Assembly: GCA_930367205.1 (NCBI GenBank)
Contig: OV884011.1
Location: 44,281,754-44,345,753 of the forward strand
DNA: 64,000 nt
Direction: 5' to 3'
From: Acanthosoma haemorrhoidale
Taxonomy: Eukaryota > Arthropoda > Insecta > Hemiptera > Acanthosomatidae
Positions 32,604-45,700 of the stretch are shown piece by piece (position 1 is the first letter of the stretch; each line of letters begins with the position of its first letter). Under the pieces are notes generated by a model. That model did no database searches. It was given only the letters and a program-made list of their open reading frames with translations, and was not told the DNA's origin. A program made the position numbers and the translations under genes.

Positions 32604-35600
32604 GTGAGTAAAGACTTACATTCCAATCGGTCCGTATCCTAACGAATAACAACGGTATGTTCTATAAGACTGCCCAAAATCTGATTATTGTGCCTTGGGG
32701 GGGGGGGGGGTTAGATACAACCGCTGTTGTTGTTTTGATAATGGCTATGATAAGAGTGTAAAGTGATTCTAAATAATGAAAGTAAACGGATGAATAAATT
32801 TAAACATGAAAAAATTCGGCCCCGTATTGTGTTTTAACTTTATCAATTCCCTCAATTGTAGCTCAGAAGCTACAAAAATGTAAAGAAGCTCTAATTTCTT
32901 TACCGAGGTTAAGGATATAAAAAATGATAACGCAAAACAAATTCCAAAAAAATAAAGTTTCATGCGTCCCAGCTGGTTCACCATTTTTTGTTTATTGATA
33001 TTTAAAATATATGTATATATAAACCAGCTCAGCTACTGAAAATAGAATTTTCATCAAACCAACAAAAATTGTAAATTTCTAAAAAATTAAGGATAAGCTT
33101 ACAATAGCGGTAGTACATACACACAGGCAGGCGAAAGATACCCGAATAAAAGAAAGTAGAGCCTCTCCCTGAATCAGTATTAGTTATTAGTTATAATAGT
33201 ATAACTAAATTGTATTTTTTTTCTTAATATGTATAAACGAGATAGATGACAGAAAACAAAAGAAACAATACCGATGGACTTGGCATGAGTGTCCAAAAAA
33301 GCCATTCAATATTATTGACGCTAATATGATACTTTATTTTATCCAAACCATCTTATTCACTAAAAATTGATTTTTAAACAAATAAAAAATGTGCGAAAAC
33401 CTAATTTATTAATTTAGGAAAGTCATTTAAGCTTGGGACCTGTTAAATATGTTCGTACCCTAGTTATTTATTGACTTTGTGAGCTTTAAGTTAACTAAAC
33501 CGTCATTTGCATACTTATCGTTATTATATCTGAACCAAACACTGACCAGTGTATATCAAGGTGTTGTGAAATATTGTGGTGATTGCATGTGCCTTTTTTA
33601 ACATACATACATAAACAAGACCGCTCCATGAATGAAAGTAGAGCCTATCCCTTTGCGCTTGGTAACTGGTCGCTCGATAAATCAGTATAAATTTGTGAAC
33701 TAAATTGTACGGTTTAACACACAAGGGGGGAAACAACATCGAGGTATACTGACGAGACTCGTTAGTTTCTGAGATAAACTTTATCATGAAAAAAATAAAT
33801 GACATTTTCGATATAAAATACTTCATTTTATTTCTTAAAACACGCCAGCATTGTTGGATGTGATGTAGAATAGACCTGTTATACATTCAGATTGATAGGA
33901 TCATTTTTAAGACGACTCCTATAGAGCATACTAATCGACATACGAAAGATAATGCACCCATGTACCTGGATAAATTAGATTTAAAGGACTCTGTTAGGTA
34001 CAAACTTTAGAAAAGTGGTGAAATTATTGTCAAAATCTACTATAGTCCAATAGTGAAGTAAATATTTTGTTGACGATGAATGTGCCTCTACCACATTACA
34101 AGAATGGAATGTGTAACTGCATAATTATACAACAATTTATACAAACTAATATCATATCGCGGTTATTTTACACTAAGCCAAAGTGAACAAACAATGTACG
34201 ATGTGCATAAAGCACCACTGCTGCTGGTTATATAATATAAAAATATCGAGGTTTATATTTACCGGTATTAGATGGTGATGAACATATTTAAATATTCATT
34301 AGATTTATATCATTTCAACTCAAGTTTTATTTATTGCAATAATATTAAAATTGAAAATAATGCCTATAAACCCAGTTAAAAATTACTTTTAAAAGCTGTT
34401 GTTTGTGTGCTTCAATTTATAATATTGTTCGGTAGTTTTAAGCAGTGAAGTCCTTAAATTATAACCGGCTGAGAATAAATATTTAAGTGAGCGTAATTAT
34501 TTATCAATCGACAAAAATGTACAATAAATCAAATTGTATGTATGTTTTTAATTATTCTATAATGTTTGTCCTTAATAGTTTTTACCTTTGAGTGCTTTAA
34601 TTCAATCATAGCAGAAAACATTTTTAATTTCACTTCTTCTTTTTTTTACTTACTCGTATGAAATTCATAAATCCTAAAATAAGTGATATTTGTTGAGGCT
34701 TAGTAATTTATGTATATTAACAATGTGATAATGGCTTTTATTTAGTTTGTTGGGATGTCATTATTTTTAACGCAATTGAGACGTCAAGCGGAAAATTGCA
34801 TGACTAGTTCCAACAGGAATGGCACGAAACAGTGTTTTAACCAATTTTTGTGATTATAATCTGCTAAAATTATATCGAGCGTAACATCTTATTTACCAGA
34901 ACGTCGACAGCTTTAGTTTGGTAATATATTAGTTGCTTAATTATTTTATGGTTGGCGCTCGCGTGAAAATTTCATGTATCTAAGTCAAAAAGTAAAACAA
35001 TCTCCAAAACAGACATAGGAGTGAAAACGAAAGGGTATATAATTGTTTATGAACCAAATAAAAAAAAATATACACGGGGCCAGGATTTGAACCCTGATCT
35101 TCAGCCAGCTCAGTTGGTGGAGTATCTGTCAATATACTTAATATAATAATTATAAAACCATTAGGGGATCGCAAACTACTACTAATAATTATTATTATTA
35201 ATTAAACAAACAAATTAATAATATGTATCCTGTTGTTGTTTTTTTACTTTGAAATTCGTTTTGCATTACCGTTTATTAAATTATTGTGTTGCCCATAACA
35301 ATAGAGAAAAAATCACAACTTTAAGTTAAAAAAGACACAAGTTTTTTTTCGTTTAATTTTTTTCTCATTGCCTTCATCAAAATCCATACAGCGTTGCCCA
35401 GGTCGTTGTTAAGTATACCTTCAAACAATTCAGATCGATTGGGTCTTTTGTGTGACCACTATCGTAGAGTTAACAATTGCCTAATACCCTCGTTTGAAAA
35501 AAAAAAGGTTTCGTTTCATTTTTTTAAATTTTATATGCTCAAATTTTTAAGTAGTAACATAAATGATAAAATTGATTTGACGATATAACGGAACATATAT

Positions 35601-38600
35601 ATATTTTTATCATATTTATTGGTTCTCCGACTGCTTTTCTTTTTTTACATCCTGATCTTACGACATGTCAATATCAGTGTACTAAATGCCCACCGACAAC
35701 TTGAACCTGCTAATGTCCTCGGTTTTCCTCCCATCACTTAGTTTTTCCCTTGTATAGACCCTCTCACGTCGGGCCCAGAATAAGAAAAACAATCTTTATT
35801 CACAGTTTAATTTATAATTCATCTAGAATTACTAAAATGTTGTCACATGTCACGGTAATCCTTTTCATGTTATTTTATATGGCTATCACTTATTTATATA
35901 TATTTACAAATAGTATGAAAAAGAAATAAAAACCTACTCAATGTAAAAGGAAAATCTTATTTACCAATTAAATAAACAATGTTTACATATAAAATAAAGT
36001 TAAAAAAAAAAAGTTAAATAAAACTATTTACGAATAAAATATAAACATTTACAAATTAAATTTAAATAATTAATAAGGTCGTCGTAATCAAGATTTTCAT
36101 TTTCACACGTGATCAAAACTTTTTTGGGTACTCAAAATTTATTTAATCTATTACGTACGTAGATGGTGGAATCCCTGCTCAAAATAAAAACAAAAGTTTA
36201 AATTATCATCAGATATTTATGTATTTTGTGAGTGTATCTTTTGAGAGAATTTTTACTGTAATTACCAATCTCCCGTATTAATGGATTTTTAGAAGCTATT
36301 CTTTTGTTTGTATATCATTCAGTTTGAGAAAGGATAGATTCTTGAATTGTGGTGGAGTTGTAACTCGTTGAGCATTGTGGTTATTTTTGCGTAGTGATGG
36401 TATTTGTTGATGGTGAGCACTCGTTGGTTTTTTGGATCCTTTCATGGTTTCTGTCGTTGGTTTTGCAAGTGGAGCTGCATAGTGGTGGATCACAGGTTAT
36501 GTGTGATCGAATGACTGATTTGTAAAGCATAAGTTTCTTTTTGGAACTTGACTGGGAGCTTTTGTTGAAATGTGGGAACAATTTGCATAAGATTTTTCGT
36601 GTTGATATGTTCTGTGAAGGTTAGAGATCTTTCTAGAGTCGGGATGAGTTCATGGAGTGATTGAGATGCGGCCTACGCTTTGTGAAAATTATGGCTTCTG
36701 GCTTGTTTGGTTTAATATTTAGTTTTGGCTATACTTTTTATTTTTTTGACTTTGTGTTGTAACCGGTTTAATGTGTCGGCTCGGTACAACGATGTATATT
36801 AAAGCTGTGTCGTCATCATAAAGAGTTCTCGTTACTTTGGGGTGTGTTGGAAAATTGTAAACGAACGTATTAAATAAGGTTGGTGGATAAACAGAGTTCT
36901 TTTGGAGAAGCTGTGAGAGGGAGTGTATTAGAGTTAGATGTGTTTATTTGGATATAGAAACTCTATTTGACAGGAATGAATGGTTATGAATCAAGTACGG
37001 GGGAAGGATTGATTCATGAATAGATAGAAGACGTTCTAGGAAAAATTACTATCTATACACGCACATCTTTGAAAATGACTACGTATTTAATATCATTTTT
37101 TTTTCTCTTGTCGACTATTTTAATTTGTGGTTGTATTTATTTCGGAAAATAAATCTTCTTCTTTGGACTTTCTTACGTCAAAATGATCAAAATAAAATAG
37201 TTTATCCAAATAACATTGACAAAAGACGACGTATTGAAATTACCTGGAACGGCATTTAATTTTGATTTTCGTAGTTGGCGCACAAATATTTATTTTTTGG
37301 ATGTATAAATATTTTTATTTCCTTTCATGAGATCTTTTAGCATCGAAAATAAGGTTCTCATCTGTGAATTAAGAAACCCTAAACGTCAGAGAGTTAGTCG
37401 AGAACGATTTATTTCACAATGAATTTTGTTTTTGTCATACTTTATATTATTATAAATTTACCATAAAGTATATAGCGTAGCCTGAGGTCTTATTGAATGT
37501 TGCTTTAAAGTTTCAGATAGGATGGATTATGTTACGATCAAACTGTTTCTGTTGGAGAGCAGACCTCTCCTAAAATCACAAAGCAAATTTATCCGAAGAC
37601 AAATCGCTCAACTGATAGCAAGATTTGTTATCAGGCCCTAGCCCCATTACTACATTATCGAAAATGTTGGCGGAAATCAATTGAAGTATTTTGCTTTAGT
37701 CGATGAATTAATCAGAAGTTATATCTTGCACTAAACTGGCGATCTCCGACAGGACTTATGTAGAAATCGATGAGATGATTACCGGACTGAATGGGAACAA
37801 ACCCATGGAAATTGGCAGCTGTCATTGCTCAATATCACAATTATTAATTAAGTCTTTGGTAGGATTGGGGAATTTTACTTTTTTTTTTTGTTACAAATAA
37901 CACAAGTTACAGTTATACTTGATCATCTTACGGCGCTTCGTAGTTTAGTTTAAATTTAATTATTGAATACTATTCAGCCTTAACTCAGTTTATCTTTAAA
38001 TCTTTAATACAGTCTATGCAAGCTAAGGCATTGCAGGTGTTGACTGAAAGCAGCAAGCAATAATCATTTATTTGGTCTCAAAGGCGCTTTTGATACCGTA
38101 GGGTTCTACTGTTCTACTAGAGATATTAGTTTGGTATCAATAATTTAATTCTGTCACAAGAAAGGTTAACATCACATTACCAACTCACAGTACCAACATA
38201 TGTCTGCTAAATTTAGAATTGAAAAGTTTTCGAACTCGAATTATCTGTGATTGACAAAAACCAACAGTATCACGATGTAACTAAATATCAAATTGGAAGA
38301 TTTTTCTTTTAATGTGGTGAAGGGCCAGTCTCGAAAACCGGAGATGATAACTACATCGTCGAGTAGACAATTTGACCGTTTCTTGTAAATAAGAACAAAG
38401 ATAATTGATAAATGTCCGTTATATAAATTAGATCCACTAAAACAACAGATTCATTAAGAAATCTTATTAGTTTTTCTTGTATTGAAAATGTTCTATGGAG
38501 TAAAAACTTATATTTAGATTACGCAACTGTATATAAGAAAAGACAGATATAAAATGGCTAAATATTCGTTTACGTCACACGATTTGTAAAGATATCAACG

Positions 38601-39705
38601 CGACAAAACACATGACGCCCCGCTATCGTACAACATCGAAGATACACAACCGACCCCTTATCGAACTAATTATTCATTGAGATAACACGGAACTCACTTC
38701 TAGAGGACAGAGTCAAGAGTGTTATAATTAATTACAATCTTAAATTAGGACGACTTTTTTAATGATTATAATTGATTCATAGTATACATGCATAAAAATC
38801 AAATCAAAAATACTCTATTCTTTAACATCTTCCTCTAAGAAGAACAAAATAATATGTCTAGCTGACAAAAATGAAAAAATACATAAAATTACACTGACAT
38901 TATAAGCTTAAAAATAATAATGAAGGGGCTGTATGCATAGGCAATGGCTATAATGAAAAGATTATAGCAGAAATATAAACGAGTAGAAAAAATAATAATA
39001 ATATAGGAATTGTTATAAGGTGGAAAATACCGTGAAAAGTAGCTGGGATCTATTAAAATATAAAATGAAAAAAAAAGGATAATAATGACGAATTACGAAT
39101 TTTTAAATTGGAGAGAGGAACTGGTGAAGTCAAGATTTAAACATTGGGAGAGTCCATGGGAATAAAGTTCCAAAGGTTTGTGGGACGGATAAGAAGAGAG
39201 CGGTCATCGGATGCAGAAAAAGGGAAATACTAGTAGGGCTTTGAAATGGAGGAGGTTGCAAACGTAAGGAGGCTTTTTAGTCATGATAGTACTAAAGAGA
39301 AAGGATCCTAGGAAGTACTAGCAACGGGCTGATGGGTAGACCCATTCAACCTACAAGACAATAGAGGAGACGAGTAGTTGGCGCGTATGTAATGGTAGGA
39401 GATGTCGGAAACAATTGAACAGTTTGACGGCGGAAATGGATCGGCAGGCGATTTAGGAGATGGATCTTTCCATTAGCCAAGCCTAGATTTTTGACAGATG
39501 TAAATAATTGGATAGGTCGAGTACCGATGTTAAGGCCGAAATAATATTTAGGGTTTTGAGGAGACGTGAACCAACGATAATTTATTTGGATTTCTCCGCA
39601 TTCAATTGAAGATTGTGGAGAGAGACCCATGCCCCAATTAGGTCCAGGTATTCCTGAATCAACATGTAGGCTAATTGGAGCTCATTAGTGGGATAAAATA
39701 GGTAA

Positions 39706-39763
<58 letters not shown>

Positions 39764-42700
39764 GTATTTATTATGAATATATAATAAGTTTTCGCAAGAA
39801 AAAAATTAAATTCACAATGAAAATGGGACAGCTATTATTTGTAACCATTGTCAAACGCAGATTGAATGCTAATGTTCATTTGAGGTAGTGTAGTAGTCGT
39901 TTTTCGTGGCGGTTGCCCGTAACGCACCCGTACCCAAATCGCTTCTTAATCAATTGAAAACATTATAGAGTAATTACGGTTTATTTTCAATAGTTTAAGT
40001 TTATTATTACAGGCTGGAATCTAAACCTTATACCCTATAGCTTTTTTTCTTCAAAATCCGACAGAGTAGTGGACTGTGAAGACCTAAGATATGACGGATA
40101 AAACGGTCAGATATTAGTAGTGTGATACCCCAGACATATTTACTGCTTTTATCTTCCCCCGTTAGATAATAGATTGATAAATTACAACAACATTCGAATG
40201 CGAATTTATATAATGGTACAATTAAATAACAAATATATTCATTAATTTCGCCTAAAATTGTCAATAAGATGAAATTAAAAGTTGTAATGACTTCCATCTG
40301 CATTCTCGGAAGTTGGACTTGGTTATGAAAGTCAAAATGATATCATTGTGTACAACTGAGATAACAGTAGCACGCTCCCTAGCTGAGAATTGTTTTCCAA
40401 ATCTGAACTAGCATCGTTGTATGATATTTATGTATTTTCGTGCTTGTTGGTACGTAGGTATACACAAGTAATCCTAATTGTATTGATAAACTTAATTATC
40501 CTAATTTCCAAACACGTAGATTTCTCTCTGGTAGTAGTATGAAGGATCCTGTATTTCATTTTGAAATATAATGGAGTTTTGAAGAGATTACATCAGCCTT
40601 CAGATTGCAATATCAGAGTAACCCTCTTTAAAACAGTACGCAACCGAACATGTAGCTGTTTTTGAGAATTTAGGAGGAAAAGAACAAAAGGAAATCTCGG
40701 AATGATTGCCTGATTTTCCCTCTTAGTGAAAACGCATTGGCCATTGTGTCAAGTTATTAAATACTGTGCCAAATTTGGACCCGATCCATCAAACGCCTCA
40801 TATCGCGCTTACCAATCGAACTTTTATACATATATAAAGATGGAGTAATTTGTATTACAATACAAAATTTGAATGAAAAATAGATACCTGCTTAATCTTT
40901 TCATACTTTTTTGTAATAGAAATATATTTTTTGAAATTGGTATTTTTTTTCCTTTCCTATTAAAACAAAAATAATCAAGACAGTGAAAAAAAAATTATTT
41001 AACACACAAATAACTCCATTGGTTATCATGTAAATAATTATACTATTACAAATATTTATATCTAACAATTTATTCCAACAATTTTTCCTATAGCTTTCAT
41101 TCGCTATCCATTCCTATTACTAAAAGCAGGGTGTTCGCACGTCAACAATTGGTGGGAAACTTACTTATGTGCATGAAAGGTGAAAGGTTCTGAGAAGGGT
41201 TCGGAGGGGTTGGCGGGGTGTGGCCAATCTGTGTTCGTTCTTTTATTGACACAGTGAGTAGAGAAATCGACGTATTTGAGCTATATCTCCTTTTGGGGGT
41301 ATTATTTATACCCCTAGCTGTATGTACACCTCTAAGTCAGCAGAAATACCGAGGCATGAAATCAGGCGTTGATGAAGGTAGACCTAAACAAAAATATAGA
41401 CTAATTTAAACTAAAAGATAGACGGGTAAATGAGTGTCTTAACCACTCAAAAAATATCCACTTTCTTTGCTTTGATTGTCTGTTTCACCACATCATTTAA
41501 GAAAATTGTTTTCACGTCACTGGGTCGTTTGTAATTGTTGGAATGTAACAACAAAAATAATTATAAAATAATGTTTGATTTTGTATGAAGCTGAGTGTTT
41601 CTCAGGTTAGTTTCATGTTATCACTCAAACTTTGATTATCCCAATACATTTTACATTTTATATTACCTAATAAAATAATAATCAAGTTCAGTAATTTAAA
41701 TTAGAAGAACTAAGACGATACCGTCATTGAGATATTCATGAGCAATAAGGGTCCCTGCTGGAATGATCCTTTCACTAACTACTTGGGTTAGCATTTGCAA
41801 CTTAATTGCTTTATGACATTGTAAGGAAGGTTTGGTTGCTGTTGTTTTGTTTTTTTGTGTTGGACGTTTAAGTAGTTCATTTACATATGTATGATAAGCC
41901 CATTAGGACACAAGCAGGCACAACCTGAATTTCTTTTAAAGTCACCGTTGAAGTTATTTTTGAAAAGGGCAACCTAATGATTAATCAAGTACAAAGGTCA
42001 CGAAATTGGCGAAATAGTCATAATTTTTTTTTTTGGCTAAGCGTAACTTTAATGTAGGCTTGGGCTTAATATTAGCATAATGACACTTTGAAGTTAGATC
42101 AAGCTGTGCTTGCATTGACGTTCTCGGTGGTATATTCACCTTCGAAGCGTGGCCACGCGTTATGCAAGCGTGGGTCCACGCTATTGTAAGCACTGTTTTA
42201 ATTCATATTAATAATAATAGAAAATTAGACACTTATCATGTTTAATACTATTTAATATAGGTTAAGATTACCCCTTTACGAAGCCTAAGTTTGAATCTCT
42301 ATACAGACAATGGTTTATTTGTTAACTTGTAGCTACGTACATCAAAAGTAACACGTTCCTGATACATGTAAAATAAAAATTTCTCATGATTTTTATTAAA
42401 TCTGGAGCTTCCGATGACTACATTCTGACGTTAGCACGAGGACTTACTTCACTTCTTGGACTTTATGGGTGTCCCTTTATTTTTCCACTTGCTTTTAAAC
42501 TTAACTAAGGCTACAATAATTTTGCATTTATTAAAATGTCAAAAGAGGCAACTATGTAGCAATAACTTCCAAGTCATTTTTAATTAAAAAAATCTTTCCC
42601 TCTTTTCTTTACATAATAATATTTAAATAAAAAATTGTAGAGAATTTAAAATGCTTTAATTTGGCCCTTATTAGCATTTCTTGATCTACTGTAAATACTT

Positions 42701-45700
42701 GATGCAGGCAGATAACAACAATTCTGTTTTTTCTTACTTCCCTCTAAAACCAAAAACTTCATTGTCATCTACTTTAATAAAATGAATCTCATAGATGCAC
42801 CCATATAGCTGTTTTCTGAACAAAACAAAAACAAAAAAGATATTATTACTGATGGTAGAATGATTTTAATTAACAACCACCATTGTTCAATCGTTCTAAT
42901 AACAAATATTTATAAATAAAAATTCACATAATTCTGAGGTTGTTAAATTTTTAAAATATCAAATTTAAGGTACCTGTCAGGTTTGATTCCTGGCTCCTAT
43001 TAGGATGTTTCGGATGGAGGTAAGTTTTTACGGAGTTCACTCAGCCTCTTGAAGGAACTCGAGTTGCCGGGAAAATTATGTAGTATATCACATTTTCTTT
43101 AGTTTACTCCTTTATATCACGAACTGTTTTGATAAATCGTTCTTATAAACGAGTGTCAACACTAATTAATCCCCTTTTAAACAATATTGATAATTTACCG
43201 AGGTAGTTTTTTCTACTTGCCAATAGTCTTTATTAATTATTATGTCCAAGCAGGGTAATCGTAATGTATAATTTCCTGTTACGAGTTCAAACTTGGTCGA
43301 AACAGTGTCCAAACGACCAGAAGTATAAATGTAGTCTGTGGAGATGACAAATTTAAGCGATTTCACTCTTCAAAAATGGTTCAAAATATTTTATCAGCGA
43401 TGAAGACGAAGACGTTTGAGGGAGATCTTCTTCTGTTGATCCATCTTCTAACCGATGCTGATCCAATTGGAAGAAAGTCCAATAACAACAGTTTAAGAAC
43501 TGGCCAAAAATCTGAAAAAAAAAAAAAGAAGGTTTTTCGTGAATTAAATGCACACCATGACACACGGCCTGGTAAAAATTACTGTTGCTTGGACTCCGAC
43601 TTATTCACCCTACTATCTTGACCTCTCACCTACCGACTACCACTTCTTACAAGTAACATAAACTGCTAAGTGCCTTATTATAATTCATAAATTGCCTTGG
43701 CAAAAGTACATTCAGCTCAACGGAGCAATTTCTTGTTTTAAATATGTCGTTATAATGTATGGGCCATTAAATAACTATTGTATATGTAGTCATAGAATAT
43801 ATTAGATGGAAATCAGTACTACTTGGACGACCGATAAAATCATGAATCTATTTAAGTTATACTTTTTTAATGAATCTTCTTCAGGATTTAGACGAGCAAT
43901 TTTTTTGTCGAAAATTATGCGATTCTCCTCGCCTACAAACTCTCCCTGATTATTATGTAAACTAAATTAAAGCGGACTGGTGAATTTTTTTGACGCGGGA
44001 GCACTAAAGAATGGACGATAACGGAGATTTTTCCTCTGATATTAAAGTAGAAGGAAGAAGGAATATAAAGAAAATTAAAGTGTAGCGGGGAGGCGCAGGA
44101 CCATCTGATTACGAACGGTGCCTCCGGTTATAAAAGAGTCTATCTCTGGTTTAGTCAGCAGCGGTTTTATGGTGAGTGCCCGTTGGATAGGAAGACCCCC
44201 TCCTTTGGACGCTTGTGAGACCCTGCGTACCACGAGTAAGTTACCACAAATCCCGAAGAGGTCGCAAAAACTTGAACTTTTTTAAGGTAGGATTAAACTC
44301 ATTTTTAAATTTTTGGATGGTATATATGTACTCTAGCTAGGGGTAGCTATAGGGATAAATTAACGTAGTACCTAAAGCCAATAACCTCACTTCTTAACTG
44401 TTTACAAGTCTTTTTTTGAGATTTGTATTAATACAAATATGGACGTTGCCACGAAAACAAAATTCGTTTTATTTTTAAAATGTTATTTACACTTGAGGAC
44501 TCTCACAATGATGTTGGAGAGAATTATCCAATAATATGTCTCCGAACACTGTGAGACTCGAGAGATCATCCCACCCCAGCAGACTGGCTTCAGACAAGGC
44601 TTAAGCGCAGGCTCCAATTTGGTAAGTCTCCAGCAGCACGTCGCGAAGAACATCCGGAGCAACAGAGCTAGTAACATTTTGCACCTAGACCTCAGGAAAA
44701 CACTGAAAAGTGTTCGTAAAACGTACCAAACTCTACAACACCTCATCTCCAGCTCGAACATGCCACTCAGACTGAAGCTGTTGACATACCAAAGTGTCCT
44801 GAGACCAGCTCTACTGCTTGGGACTATATAGTTATGTCCATCCTAGCACACAAGAGCAACTCCAGCACTTTCAGAACAGGATTCTCCGTTCCTCACTCTG
44901 GCACACCTCTTATCGCAAGGTGAAAGCAGCTGATATTATACCTGCCATTACAGGAGCCATCAGGAGACGGCACATCAAATTGTTCGACTCTATAAAACAC
45001 TACCAGAACCAGCTATTTTGTGATCTCCAACCTCCCCCACAACCCGTCAGATGACAGCACATCAGATCCACAGGCTTGGAGTGGCAAGTTGACATATTGG
45101 CCTCTGGTCCAAGCCCCTGACGGTCATTACTCAAAACAGACGAAGACCACTCAATCTTTGATCGAATCAAAACCCTGGCCTACTCGTAGACACACTAGGC
45201 TCAACCTCCAGTGGTCTCTCACCACTGTCCCTAGATCAGCTGTACCTCACCCGAGGCCTCCAACACTCCGTATTTTCTTCTCCCAGCCTTCAAATAGGCC
45301 CCTCCTAGAGAAAGGTTCCACTTATCCCAAATAATTTCTATTTAATTTTTTCCTTATTCCTTAATTTTTCGAATTTTATAGTTTTGTGGGGGGGGGGAAA
45401 GACTCACAAAGGAAAATAAGTAAAATTAAAGGACTGTCCGGACAATTAAGGACAGTTATTGGAAGACGATCCACTATAAAACAAGAAAATAATTTACATT
45501 ACATCATGTTTGGACACACGATGTAAGACTGTTCGTCTCCAAATTCATCATACCAAAAATACAGACAATACAGTCAAACATTCTTAGACCTTTGTCAGTA
45601 CACTTTCCAAACTAGACAATACACAATGACATATAAATACCGTGCTTACAAGCCGAAATCAAACGTAAATACTGCATATTAATGAGCAGATCACATGGAT

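Noticed and set aside
32338..32607. 89-codon frame overlapping channel exon 1
   Set aside because: It is an out-of-frame shadow of the GC-rich exon, whose channel frame joins correctly to exon 2.
40028..40303. 91-codon minus-strand frame, hydrophobic and Cys-rich, vaguely like an insect chemoreceptor piece
   Set aside because: No recognisable conserved motif, no partner exons nearby, and the composition follows from AT-rich sequence.
41981..42193. 70-codon minus-strand frame in a GC-richer spot with GCGTGGCCACGC palindrome
   Set aside because: Considered as a transposase piece, but no catalytic or DNA-binding motif can be read in any frame.
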